From Ga0077523 sp038324085 (GTDB taxonomy: Bacteria > Pseudomonadota > Gammaproteobacteria > Burkholderiales > Ga0077523), in the NCBI GenBank assembly GCA_038324085.1, contig JBBQHP010000018.1, forward strand, positions 12,960 to 76,959: 64,000 nucleotides of DNA. The letters are read 5' to 3'. Every line of letters starts with the position of its first letter. Position 1 is the stretch's first letter. The translations under genes and the position numbers were made by a program. Below, piece after piece: positions 34,498 through 43,986 of this stretch. The notes below the pieces were generated by a model. That model was not told where the DNA came from. It saw only the letters and a program-made list of their open reading frames with translations, and did no database searches.

Positions 34498-34709
34498 ATC
34501 GACGACGAGCGTTGACTTGCTCCCGACGCTGTGTTCGGATCGGGTCCTGATCGAATTCGGTCGCTGCCGTTCGCACCGGCGCCGTGAATGCCGGTCGCTA
34601 TAATGCCGCCAACCCTGCGGCGCCGGCGACGGCTGTCCCGGATTCGTGCCGTGGTGACCGTCCATCATCCGCCCGATGCACCGGGCCAACCGTTAACAGG
34701 GAGGCAGTC

Positions 34710-34847
34710 ATGACCAAGCAGGAACTGAAAGAGCAGAACGAGGCTCTGCGCAACCTCCTCATGGAGATTCGCGACATGATCGACTCCGAGCTGGAGGCGA
34801 TGGACGACCTCGAGGAAGAGGACGAGGAAGAAGAGGCAGGCGACTGA
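34710..34847 (+). CDS. Small acidic helical protein (45 aa)
   Basis: Starts after a good GGGAGG site: TKQELKEQNEALRNLLMEIRDMIDSELEAMDDLEEEDEEEE (shown here only as a trend: amphipathic helix, then a Glu/Asp-rich tail). It has its own ribosome site, a sensible composition and a strong terminator 22 bp after the stop, so it is a real gene. The function is unknown. It could bind a partner through the coiled-coil half. Confidence 0.72.
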   Translation: MTKQELKEQNEALRNLLMEIRDMIDSELEAMDDLEEEDEEEEAGD

Positions 34848-34868
34848 GCGCGCGCCGCACCGGTCGCA

Positions 34869-34898
34869 ACGCCACTCCGCGGAGTGGCGTTTTCGTTT
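34869..34898 (+). terminator. Rho-independent terminator of the small acidic gene
   Basis: Perfect 22-nt dyad (arms ACGCCACTCCG and CGGAGTGGCGT) followed by TTTTCGTTT. It ends rightward transcription; the dyad could also act on the opposite strand, where the cytochrome gene ends at 34910. Confidence 0.88.
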
Positions 34899-34909
34899 CC
34901 GGAATCTGC

Positions 34910-36135
34910 TCAGCGCGGCGCAGTGCGGCCCGCGTCCGCGCGCACCTGCGCGGCGGCTTCGAGGATCTTCGCGGCGGAGGCCTTGAGCGGCGCCCACCCG
35001 TACCAGTGCGAATAGTCGGGATTGAAGTGGAACGCGCCCTGAAAGGCGCGCATCCGGTATTCCATGAACATCAGGTACAGCTCGCGCTCGATTTCGCTGC
35101 CGGCTTCGTAGAACTGGAGAATGTCTGGGGCGCCCGGTCGCTGGTCCGGCCGGTGCAGCAGGCCATCACGGTACAGTGCCTGGATCGCACGGATCGTTTC
35201 GGCCATGACGTGGTCACTGTCGCGCACGACTTCGTCCGCCGCCGCGAGTTGCCGCCGGGCGAAGGCGCTGCCGTGGCATTTCGCGCACACGTCGAGCATG
35301 CGGCCACGCGCATCGTCGAAGGCCTGACGTTCGAACAGGGCCATGCGGGCGGTCTTGATCGCGGCGAGTCGCGGTGTCGCCTGGCCGTTCGCGTCCAGCA
35401 CGCCCAGCGCCTGGAGGATGGTGGTGCGGTCGTCGAGCCAGGCCGGATCGGCCTCCGGCAGGCGCAACGCGAGAAAGCCCCAGGCGGTGCCGACGTCGTG
35501 GTGACCGTTGTCCATGTGGCAGGTCTGGCAGGTCGGGCCCCGGCGCGATTCTCGCCCTTCGATCTGCCAGATCGTGCCGTGCTTGGACGTGGACCACATT
35601 TCCCACTGGGGATGATCGAATCCCATGTGACAGGTCTGGCAGGCGCGCGGATCGCGGGCCTCGACCTTGCTGAACGTGTGGCGCGTGTGACAAGCATCGC
35701 ATTGCGCGTTCCCGTAACGGTGCGCCGCGGCCTCCGCAGGCGGCTTGGCCCCGATCTTGTGGCAGCCCGAACAGCCCTTGCCGCCCACACCCCCACCATC
35801 GACTGTGGTTGGTGCGCCCACATCGGCATGGCGCTCGCCGCGGCCCAGGCGAGGTCCTGCTTGCCGGCCGCGAACTCGCGCACCTGTTTCGGGTGACAGC
35901 GCGCGCACGTCTGCGGCGTCGGCATTTGCGCGCGGGCGACATCAGTGGCGCTCTGATGATCGAAGCCGTGGCAACTGCCGCAATCGATCCCGGCCTTGCC
36001 CATGCGACCGGCGAGATGCTGGTCGACGATCCCCGGCGTGGCCGTGCGATGGCATTCCACGCACGTTTCCGCGGTCACCGCGCCGGCGCCTCCCCAACCC
36101 GTTGCAACCAAGAACCCCAACAGCATCCGCCGCAT
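34910..36135 (-). pseudogene. HAO-like octaheme cytochrome c, frameshifted
   Basis: The first frame starts at 36135 with a signal peptide (RRMLLGFLVATGWGGAGAVTA) and has CVECH, CGSCH and CARCH. Similarity then moves to a second frame with CSGCH, CDACH, CQTCH, CQTCH and CAKCH, giving eight CxxCH haem sites. The segment FDHPQWEMWSTSKHGTIW is typical of hydroxylamine-oxidoreductase-related octahaem cytochromes. The switch is at a run of five C at 35790-35794 (plus strand); a sixth base would restore one frame of about 408 codons. It would be periplasmic. A sequencing error cannot be excluded, so the gene may be intact in the cell. Confidence 0.82.
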
Positions 36136-36219
36136 CGCGCTCCCGATCATCCGAATGCGCCGTCCCGGAGCTCGCGCGCCGCCGCCGATTCCGATCCCGG
36201 TCATGCGAAGGCGGCTGGC

Positions 36220-36549
36220 TCAGGCATCCTTCGGACTGTAGAGCTCCAGGCAGTTGCCTTCCGGATCGAAAGTCTTGAAGGCCGCAAATTCCTGGCCGAC
36301 ATTGACTTCCACGCCGAAGCGCTCCGCCCACTGCGCCAGCACCGCGCGACTGGGGACGCGCAACCCGAAATGCAGTTCGGGCGAGCGATTGACGGGTTCA
36401 CCGGCCTCGAATGCGATGAGCACGCCGGGTCCGCGCACTTTGTGATCCTCGGCGCGCAGGCCGAAGGTGTCGGCATACCAGCGTGCGAGCCCGATGGGGT
36501 CGCGGGCGGGTACGTTGAGGTGATCGAGCTGGAATGCGGTTTCTGCCAT
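36220..36549 (-). CDS. VOC (glyoxalase/dioxygenase-fold) family protein
   Basis: A 109-aa single-module VOC protein: FQLDHLNVPARDPIGLARWYADTFGL at the start, a middle ELHFGLRV strand and FDPEGNCLELYSP at the end. The His, Glu and Glu expected at the metal positions can be seen (DHLNV, ELHFG, CLELY). Members include glyoxalases, dioxygenases and resistance proteins; the substrate is unknown. The start at 36549 was chosen because homologues begin directly before FQLDHLNV. Confidence 0.85.
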   Translation of the reverse strand: MAETAFQLDHLNVPARDPIGLARWYADTFGLRAEDHKVRGPGVLIAFEAGEPVNRSPELHFGLRVPSRAVLAQWAERFGVEVNVGQEFAAFKTFDPEGNCLELYSPKDA

Positions 36550-36614
36550 GGCATGACTCCGGTGAGTGGAGTGGCGATGGTAATACGGGCGGATGCGCTT
36601 TCCCTGGCCGGCCC

Positions 36615-39600
36615 TCAACTGCCGAAATTGAACTCCCTCGGCACCAGGAAGCGCTGCGCGAATTCCACCGCAGGGACCGGTTTCGAGAACAGGAAGCCCT
36701 GGTACTCGTCGCAGCCGAGGCGCTTCAACGCCGACAGCTGTGCCAGGTTCTCGACGCCCTCCGCGGTCACGCGCAGCTTCAGGCTGTGGCCCATGGCGAT
36801 GATCGTGTTGACGATGACCTCGCTGTCCTTGTCGGATTCGAGGTCACGGACGAAGGAGCGGTCGATCTTGAGCGTGTCGATCGGCAACTGCTTGAGATAG
36901 GAGAGGGAGGAATAGCCGGTACCGAAATCGTCGACCGCGATGCGCGTGCCGAGCTTGCCCAGGCGCTTGAGAACCGCGATGTTCTCTTCGGCGTTGTGCA
37001 GCAGCACGCTTTCGGTCATCTCCAGCTCGAGATGGGTAGGGTCGAGTCCGGTGCTGGCGAGGATGCGGCCGATCGCCTTGGAGAACTCGCGCGGCTGGTC
37101 GAACTGGCGCGCGGAGATGTTGACGCCGACGCGCAGCGACGGATAGCCGGCGTTCTGCCACTTGCGATTCTGCGTGCAGGCTGCACGCAGCACCCACTGT
37201 CCGATCGACTCGATCAGGCCGGTCTCCTCGGTCACGTCGATGAACATGGACGGTGGCACCAGGCCCTTCTCGGGATGACGCCAGCGCAGCAATGCCTCGG
37301 AGCCGGCAATGCGTCCCGTGGCGATGTCGATCTGCGGCTGGTAATACAGCTCGAACTCCTCGCGATCCAGCGCGAGGCGCAGCGCCATCTCGAGGCTGTG
37401 GCGCTCGACCGCGCGGATGTTCATCTCGCGCGAGAAGAACTGAAAATTGCGGCGCCCCTTCTCCTTGGCGTGATACATCGCGGTGTCGGCGTTCTTCATG
37501 AGCGCGGCCGGGTCGTCGGCGTCCGCCGGGAAGATGCTGATGCCGATCGAGCAGGAAGTCGTCAGGATGTGCCCGCTGATCTCGACCGGTCGCGCCAGCG
37601 CCTGGATGATCTTCTGTGCCACCTGGGCGGCGTCCTCGGCGTGTTGCAGGCCCTCCAGGGTCACGACGAATTCGTCGCCGCCCAGCCGCGACAGCGTGTC
37701 GCCCTTGCGAATGCACGCGCCCATCCGGACGGCGACTTCCTGCAGCAGCAGATCGCCCACATGGTGACCCAGCGAATCATTGATGTTCTTGAACCGGTCC
37801 AGGTCGATGAACATCAGTGCCAGCGCCTCGCGCTTGCGTCGCGCATTCACCAGTCCCTGTTCGAGGCGATCATTGAACAGCAGCCGGTTCGGCAGGTCGG
37901 TGAGCGGGTCGCGCGTCGCGAGGTAGCTGATGCGCTCCTCCGCCTTGCGGCGGTCGGTGATGTTGCGACAGGTGCCGCGGAAGCCGGCGAATACACCCTG
38001 TGCGTCGTTCAGCGCGACCGCATTGACCTGCACCCACAGGCTCTCGCCGGAGCGGGTCACGAAGCGATGCTCGAGATCGCGGAACGCGCCGTCGGATTCG
38101 CGGTTGTCGCGCACCCAGGCGATCACGCGCTCATATTCGCCGGGCGGCATGAAATCGGCGCCGGTGTGGCCGACCAGTTCCGCATCCTCGTAGCCGATCA
38201 CGCTGTGCACGCGGCTCGAGATGAAGGTGAAGACGCCGGTCGCATCGGTCTCCCAGACGTATTCGCCGGCCGCTTCGGCAAAATCGCGGAAGCGCCGCTC
38301 GCTGAGGCGCAACTGGTTCTCGATCGCCTTCAGATGCGAGATGTCGATGAACGAAGACACCACCACCCGGGTCCCGTCGGTGCGCGTGAGTCCGGTCTTG
38401 CGGACGAGGTTCCACTTGAGTGAGCCCCCGACCACGAGACTGTTCTCGTACTCGATGGTCTGTTCGCTGTGCAGCGCCCTGAGGTCCGAGTCGCGGACGC
38501 CTCCATGCTGCGGATCCCCCAACACGACCCGGTCGGTTCGACCGATGAGCTCCTCTCGCGGCTGCTCTGCCCACGCGCAGAAGGCGTCGTTCACGATCAG
38601 GAAACGGTGCTCGGTATCCTTCACGCTGATCGGCGTCGGCACCGTGTTGATCACGGCTTCCAGGTAGCGGTGGCTCTCGATCACCTCGCGTTCGGCCATC
38701 TTCAGCTTGGTGATGTCGCGACCGATACCGCGATAGCCGAGGAAGCGCCCGTCGACATCGAACATCGGTTCGCCGCTCACGAGAATGCTGCGCCCGCCGT
38801 TCTTGCCGGTGACGACGAGATCCCGGAACGGAAGCCGCGCTTCCAGGATTCGTTGATGTTCCGCGCGCGCCGTTTCGGATTCCCAGATGAGATCGAGTTC
38901 CAGGCGGGTCCGGCCGGCCAGCTGCTCGGGCGGAATCATGGTCTTGTCGCTCGCGTCTTCCGAGACGTAGCTGAAGCGCAGGTGTTCGTCCTGCTCCCAG
39001 TACCAGTCGGCGGAGAGCTGGGCCAGGCTGCGGAAGCGCTGCTCGCTCCGCTTGAGGGCCTCTTCGGCCGCACGGCGGGCGGTGATGTCGATCAGCAGCA
39101 GCAGCACCACCCGGTTGCCGTCAGGACGTGCAAGCGATGTCTTGCGCGTCCACATCCAGCTCTCGCGCGACCCGATGCGATAGAGCTGTTCGTACTCGAC
39201 CGTTTCACCGCGCAGCGCGCGCTTGTCGGTATCCTTGAAGAAGCCGGCCTGCTCGGGTGAGAACACATCGTCGTCGGTGGTCCCGACCACCTCTTCGACC
39301 GGGCGGTCGAAGAAACGGCAGAAAGCCGCGTTGGCGGCGAGATACCGATGTTCCGAATCCTTCACCAGCACCGGGCTGGGAATCGCGTCGACGATCGCAT
39401 CGAGGTAACGTCGCGCATGTTCGATCTGCGTTTCGGCGAGCTTCTGCAGCGTGACGTCGCGGGTGACTCCCCGGTAGCCCAGGAAGGATCCGTCGTCCGC
39501 GAAGAACGGTTCTCCGCTGACGCTGTGGACCTGCGTCTGTCCCGCCGGATCGGGGCGGCGTATGACCACATCGCGAAACGCTTCGCGGCGCCCGACCGCA

Positions 39601-40745
39601 TCGTCGTGCCGCCGCAGTTCGGTCGGCTCGACTTCGCACTCCAGCTCCCAGCGGCGCCGATCCAGGACGTCTTCCGCCCGGATGCGCTGCTCGTCGATGG
39701 CGCGCCCGGCCACCCGCGTGAACCGCAGTTCCGGATCCTGTTCCCAGTACCAGTCGGCCGACAGGGACGTGAGGGCTTCGAAGCGCTGCAGGCTGTCCCG
39801 GAGGCGCGCTGCACTGTTGCGCCGCTCCAGCGCCAGACCGTGCAACACGAACGTCATCACGGCAGCGGTGGCGACGTACAGGTAGGTCGAGACCTGGTTC
39901 GAGAAGCCGCTGGAGGCCGCGAACGGTCCGGTGCCGTGCGCGAGTCCCCAGCTGGCGAAACCGAGAAGCAGCAACAAGCAGGCGGAGACCGTTCGCAAGC
40001 CGCCCGAGAGGGCGATCCAGACCAGCAGCGGCAGGGTGAGATAGGCGACCGGCTGTTCGAATATTGTGCCCAGCCATCCGGAGAACGTCCCCCAGGCGAC
40101 AGCCACCTCGGCGGCGAGCAACAGCGATGCCCCGAGCACCACGCGCAGGGGCAGCGCGCCGGGCAGCCGGTGCCACGCGAGCACGAAGGGCGTGAAGACG
40201 AGGATGCCGAGCGCATCGCCGAGCCACCACGCGAGCATGCTGCCGGGCAATTGCGCCGGTGCGATCAGGCCCCCCAGCATCAGGAAGACCGGTGCCGTCA
40301 TGCCGGCCGCGAGTGCGGCCGCCATCGACGCCGGCAGCGCGAGGGCCAGGGCTTCGCTGACGCGTGACAACTCCAGCGTGATGCCGGCCCGGCGCAGCAC
40401 CATTGCGCCGAACCAGGCTTCGACCACGCTCGCGATCGAGATGCCGAAGCCCGCCGGAAGTCCATAGCCGCGCGTGATATTCCACACGAGCGCGCCGAGC
40501 AGGAGCCCGGGCAGGGTGCCGTTCCCGAGCAGGAAGGTCAGCGCGACGGCGATGCCCGAGGCGGGCCAGACGAAGCTGCCGTACTCGCCCGGAAGCAAGA
40601 AGAGCGCGCCGGCCCTGGCGCTGAGCAGATAGACGATCGCCGTCGCGACATTGAGCATCAGGTAACGGGCTCTGCCCTGGTCGGGCGGGGCAAAGCTGCG
40701 CAGGAAACTGCGCATTGGATCGCCGGGATCGTGCCGTTCGTTCAT
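36615..40745 (-). CDS. MASE1-multi-PAS-GGDEF-EAL c-di-GMP protein
   Basis: 1376 aa. The N-terminal MASE1 membrane sensor has about eight helices (residues 28-300; FVWPASGIAVALTFLLGNGTLPGLLLGA). About five PAS modules follow (315-930); two begin with an almost identical LSADWYWEQD and look duplicated. GGDEF is intact at about residue 1020 (RLGGDEF) and EAL at about 1150 (SEALLRWRHP), with DDFGTGYSSLSYL later. Both enzyme halves look active. Its start overlaps the stop of the PilB/GspE-type ATPase by 4 bp (ATGA at 40742-40745), so the two are co-translated. Confidence 0.9.
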   Translation of the reverse strand: MNERHDPGDPMRSFLRSFAPPDQGRARYLMLNVATAIVYLLSARAGALFLLPGEYGSFVWPASGIAVALTFLLGNGTLPGLLLGALVWNITRGYGLPAGFGISIASVVEAWFGAMVLRRAGITLELSRVSEALALALPASMAAALAAGMTAPVFLMLGGLIAPAQLPGSMLAWWLGDALGILVFTPFVLAWHRLPGALPLRVVLGASLLLAAEVAVAWGTFSGWLGTIFEQPVAYLTLPLLVWIALSGGLRTVSACLLLLLGFASWGLAHGTGPFAASSGFSNQVSTYLYVATAAVMTFVLHGLALERRNSAARLRDSLQRFEALTSLSADWYWEQDPELRFTRVAGRAIDEQRIRAEDVLDRRRWELECEVEPTELRRHDDAVGRREAFRDVVIRRPDPAGQTQVHSVSGEPFFADDGSFLGYRGVTRDVTLQKLAETQIEHARRYLDAIVDAIPSPVLVKDSEHRYLAANAAFCRFFDRPVEEVVGTTDDDVFSPEQAGFFKDTDKRALRGETVEYEQLYRIGSRESWMWTRKTSLARPDGNRVVLLLLIDITARRAAEEALKRSEQRFRSLAQLSADWYWEQDEHLRFSYVSEDASDKTMIPPEQLAGRTRLELDLIWESETARAEHQRILEARLPFRDLVVTGKNGGRSILVSGEPMFDVDGRFLGYRGIGRDITKLKMAEREVIESHRYLEAVINTVPTPISVKDTEHRFLIVNDAFCAWAEQPREELIGRTDRVVLGDPQHGGVRDSDLRALHSEQTIEYENSLVVGGSLKWNLVRKTGLTRTDGTRVVVSSFIDISHLKAIENQLRLSERRFRDFAEAAGEYVWETDATGVFTFISSRVHSVIGYEDAELVGHTGADFMPPGEYERVIAWVRDNRESDGAFRDLEHRFVTRSGESLWVQVNAVALNDAQGVFAGFRGTCRNITDRRKAEERISYLATRDPLTDLPNRLLFNDRLEQGLVNARRKREALALMFIDLDRFKNINDSLGHHVGDLLLQEVAVRMGACIRKGDTLSRLGGDEFVVTLEGLQHAEDAAQVAQKIIQALARPVEISGHILTTSCSIGISIFPADADDPAALMKNADTAMYHAKEKGRRNFQFFSREMNIRAVERHSLEMALRLALDREEFELYYQPQIDIATGRIAGSEALLRWRHPEKGLVPPSMFIDVTEETGLIESIGQWVLRAACTQNRKWQNAGYPSLRVGVNISARQFDQPREFSKAIGRILASTGLDPTHLELEMTESVLLHNAEENIAVLKRLGKLGTRIAVDDFGTGYSSLSYLKQLPIDTLKIDRSFVRDLESDKDSEVIVNTIIAMGHSLKLRVTAEGVENLAQLSALKRLGCDEYQGFLFSKPVPAVEFAQRFLVPREFNFGS

Positions 40746-42556
40746 GGCCCGGTCACGGGCTTGCGACGGTCACCCACCACCGGCGGAGCCACTTTGAGCA
40801 CCTCTTCCACGGTGGTGATGCCCTGCGCCACCTTGAGTGCGCCGCCGATGCGCAACGACTTCATGCCGTCGCGATATGCCTGTTCGCGCAGCAGCGCGAC
40901 ATCCGCGGCCGGCCCGATCAACTGCCGTTGCGCGGCAGTCAGCACCATGATCTCGTAGATGCCGACTCGGCCGGTGTAGCCGGTCATGCGGCAATCCAGG
41001 CAGCCCTTCGCGTAGTAGACCTGCGCCGGCCGCTCTGCGTTCCAGGGACTGATCAGCAGGCGCCAGGTCTCTTCTTCGAGCGACCCCGGTTCGCGACAGT
41101 GCGGGCAGAGCGTGCGCACCAGCCGCTGCGCCATCACCCCGAGGATGGTCGAATGCAGCAGGTACGACGGGACGCCGATGTCCTGCAACCGCGTCATGGC
41201 CGAAGGCGCATCGTTCGTGTGCAGCGTGGACAGCACCAGGTGACCGGTGAGCGCCGCCTGGATCGCCATCTCGGCCGTTTCGAGGTCGCGGATCTCGCCC
41301 ACCATGATGATGTCCGGGTCCTGCCGCATGAGAGTGCGCACGCCGGCGGCGAAGTCGAGGCCGATTCCGTGGTGGACCTGCATCTGGTTGAATGCGGGCT
41401 CCACCATCTCGATCGGGTCTTCCACCGTGCACACGTTCACGTCCGCGGTGGCGAGCTGCTTCAAGGTCGAATACAGCGTCGTCGTCTTGCCCGATCCGGT
41501 CGGCCCGGTGACGAGGATGATCCCGTGCGGCTGGGCGATCATGCTGGTCCATTTGGCGCGATCGTCGTCCGAGAAGCCGAGTTCCTTGAAATCCTTGACG
41601 ATGACATCGGGATTGAAGATGCGCATCACCAGCTTCTCGCCGAACGCGGTGGGCATGGTGGACAGGCGCAGTTCCACCTCGGTGCCGTCCGGGGTCACGG
41701 TCTTGATCCGGCCGTCCTGGGGGCGGCGCTTCTCGACCACGTCCATGCGGCCGAGGATCTTGATGCGGCTCGTCATGGCAGCCATGACCGGCGTCGGGAT
41801 CTGATACACCTGATGCAGCACGCCGTCGATGCGGAAGCGCACATTGCCGGCATCCCGACGCGGTTCCATGTGGATGTCGCTCGCCCGCTGTTCGAAAGCG
41901 TACTGGAAGATCCAGTCGACGATGTGGACGATGTGGCGATCGTTCGCGTCGAGGTTGGCGCGCTGGCCGAGCTGCACCAGCTGCTCGAAATTGGCGATGT
42001 CGCTGATCTCGCCTTTCTTCTGCGCCGAGGCACCCTGGACGGAGCGCGCGAGGTTGTAGAACTCGACCAGGAAAGTGGCGATGTCTACCGGATTCGCCAC
42101 CACGCGCCGGATCTCGAGCCGCAGCGCCCGCGACAATTCCTGCTCCCATTCACGGATGAACGGCTCGCAGGTGGCGATCAGGCATTCCTTGGTCGTGACC
42201 TCGATCGGCAGGATCTTGAACCGCGTCGCGTACGCGTTCGACATCACCTTGGTCACGCCGGCGAAATCGATCTTGAACGGGTCGATGTGCCGGTAGGGCA
42301 GTCCGACCTTGCCCGCGAGCCATTCGGTCAGGGCCTCGATGTGGAGCAACTTCTTCGGGTTGCGCGGGTCTTTCCACTTCTGGTCGGCGATGATGACCAG
42401 CGGATGGATCTCGGTGCGCCGGCTGCCCTGGCGGATGACCAGTTCGCGCGCAGGTTCGGGCGCGACCAGCCCGTCGGCGACGAGATCGTCGAGTACGTCC
42501 TGAAGGACCAGGCGCCGTTCGGCTCGGGACGCGGCCGTAGCCGCGGGGGCGGACAT
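40742..42556 (-). CDS. GspE/PilB-family secretion or pilus-assembly ATPase
   Basis: A 604-aa hexameric traffic ATPase. The N-terminal part resembles the T2SSE_N/MshEN domain (GLPYRHIDPFKIDFAGVTKVMSNAYATRFKILPIEV), which binds c-di-GMP in some relatives. Walker A is GPTGSGKT (351-358), the Asp box EDPIEMVE and Walker B-like DPDIIMVGEIRD. A zinc tetracysteine motif is present (CPHC...CLDC). It powers type II secretion or type IV pilus extension, but no other pilus or secretion gene is nearby. The start at 42556 follows no strong ribosome site. It is coupled to the downstream GGDEF-EAL gene. Confidence 0.88.
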   Translation of the reverse strand: MSAPAATAASRAERRLVLQDVLDDLVADGLVAPEPARELVIRQGSRRTEIHPLVIIADQKWKDPRNPKKLLHIEALTEWLAGKVGLPYRHIDPFKIDFAGVTKVMSNAYATRFKILPIEVTTKECLIATCEPFIREWEQELSRALRLEIRRVVANPVDIATFLVEFYNLARSVQGASAQKKGEISDIANFEQLVQLGQRANLDANDRHIVHIVDWIFQYAFEQRASDIHMEPRRDAGNVRFRIDGVLHQVYQIPTPVMAAMTSRIKILGRMDVVEKRRPQDGRIKTVTPDGTEVELRLSTMPTAFGEKLVMRIFNPDVIVKDFKELGFSDDDRAKWTSMIAQPHGIILVTGPTGSGKTTTLYSTLKQLATADVNVCTVEDPIEMVEPAFNQMQVHHGIGLDFAAGVRTLMRQDPDIIMVGEIRDLETAEMAIQAALTGHLVLSTLHTNDAPSAMTRLQDIGVPSYLLHSTILGVMAQRLVRTLCPHCREPGSLEEETWRLLISPWNAERPAQVYYAKGCLDCRMTGYTGRVGIYEIMVLTAAQRQLIGPAADVALLREQAYRDGMKSLRIGGALKVAQGITTVEEVLKVAPPVVGDRRKPVTGP

Positions 42557-42807
42557 GAGATTCTGACGATGTAAGTAGCTGACGACTATAGCAGACGACA
42601 AGCCGGCGCCCGCGAATTCGGGTCGCATCCGCCAAATAACGGGCGGAACCTCGCCAAAGTTGAACAGCGCTGGCGAGCAGGTGCGCTCGGGCATAATCCA
42701 GGCGCAGTGCCAAGGCGGGGTGGCCGGCACTTGATCCACCTATTCGGCATTCGATTCTGGCAACCACAGACCTTTCGAGATTGAAGCTCGCCCGCGGCGC
42801 GGACGGC

Positions 42808-43986
42808 ATGCTGGCGAACGATCGCCGCGGTGTATGGCGCCGCCGGCTCGTTCGCGCGGCTGGCGCGGTGATCGTGATCGCGCTCGTCGGCTATGGCGTG
42901 GTGCGCTACCGGTCGGCGCCGGTTCCCGTGGAACTCGCGAGCGTGACCAAGGCCTATCCGTATCAGAACCAGACGGTGCTGACCGCGACGGGCTATGTCG
43001 TCGCGCAACGCAAGGCCGCGGTTGCGACCAAGGCGACCGGACGCCTCGAGTGGCTGGGAGTGGCCGAGGGCAGTCGGGTGAAACAGGGTGAAGTCATCGC
43101 CCGGCTGGAGAATCACGACATGGCTGCGGCCCGCGGCCAGGCTCGCGCCAGCCTCGAAGTCGCGCGAGCCAATCTCGAGCAGGGCCGGGTCGAACTGGCC
43201 GACGCCGGGCGCGCGTTCGTGCGCTCGCAGGAATTGCTCGCGCGCAAGTTCGTGTCCGATGCGGCGAACGACATCGCCCGGGCCCGGGTCGACAAGGCGC
43301 GCGCCGCGGTCCATTCGCTCGAGGCCTCGGTGGCGGTCGCGCAGGCGAATGTGCAGGCCGCCGACGTGAACGTCGATCAGACGCTGATCCGGGCACCCTT
43401 CGATGGCGTCGTGCTGACCAAGGCCGCCAACGTGGGTGACGTGGTCACGCCGTTCTCGTCTGCGATCGATGCCAAGGGCGCCGTGGTCACCATGGCCGAC
43501 ATGGCTACGCTCGAGGTCGAAGCCGACGTGTCCGAATCGAACCTGGCCAAGGTAAGCATCGATCAACCGGTCGAGATCCAGCTCGACGCGTTGCCCGACA
43601 AACGCTTTCGCGGTGTGGTCTCGCGCATGGTGCCGACGGTCGACCGGTCCAAGGCGACGGTGATGACCAAGGTCCGTTTTCTCGACCTGGATCCGCGCGT
43701 GCTGCCGGAGATGAGTGCCAAGGTCACTTTCCTCTCCGCACCGGTGAGCGACGACGAACGCGTGGCACGCACCGCCGTGAGCGCCACGGCGCTCGCCACC
43801 CGCGATGGGCGGCAGGTGGCATTCGTGGTCGTCGACGGCGTCGCGCGCGCAACGCCGGTGGTGAGCGGCGCGAAGATCGGTGACCTGATCGAGGTGAAGA
43901 GCGGTCTCGAACCCGAAGACAAGGTCGTGCTCCGCCCGCCCGCAAACCTCGCTTCCGGTGCCCACGTGAAGCCGGCCGCCAAGTGA
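42808..43986 (+). CDS. Periplasmic adaptor of a MacAB-like ABC exporter (HlyD/MacA family)
   Basis: A 392-aa membrane-fusion protein: one N-terminal helix (residues about 12-30, VRAAGAVIVIALVGYGVV), a lipoyl half (GRLEWLGVAEGSRVKQGEVIARLE), a helical hairpin (about 105-190), the second lipoyl half (IRAPFDGVVLTKAANVGDVV) and a beta-barrel. The ATG at 42808 is preferred; a TTG at 42781 would add nine residues. The ATPase gene overlaps its stop, so they are coupled. The two permease genes are 3 kb away on the same strand. Confidence 0.88.
   Translation: MLANDRRGVWRRRLVRAAGAVIVIALVGYGVVRYRSAPVPVELASVTKAYPYQNQTVLTATGYVVAQRKAAVATKATGRLEWLGVAEGSRVKQGEVIARLENHDMAAARGQARASLEVARANLEQGRVELADAGRAFVRSQELLARKFVSDAANDIARARVDKARAAVHSLEASVAVAQANVQAADVNVDQTLIRAPFDGVVLTKAANVGDVVTPFSSAIDAKGAVVTMADMATLEVEADVSESNLAKVSIDQPVEIQLDALPDKRFRGVVSRMVPTVDRSKATVMTKVRFLDLDPRVLPEMSAKVTFLSAPVSDDERVARTAVSATALATRDGRQVAFVVVDGVARATPVVSGAKIGDLIEVKSGLEPEDKVVLRPPANLASGAHVKPAAK

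Noticed and set aside
36534..38423. 629-codon plus-strand frame, and a similar one at 40715-42574
   Set aside because: Antisense of the MASE1-PAS-GGDEF-EAL gene and of the PilB/GspE gene respectively.
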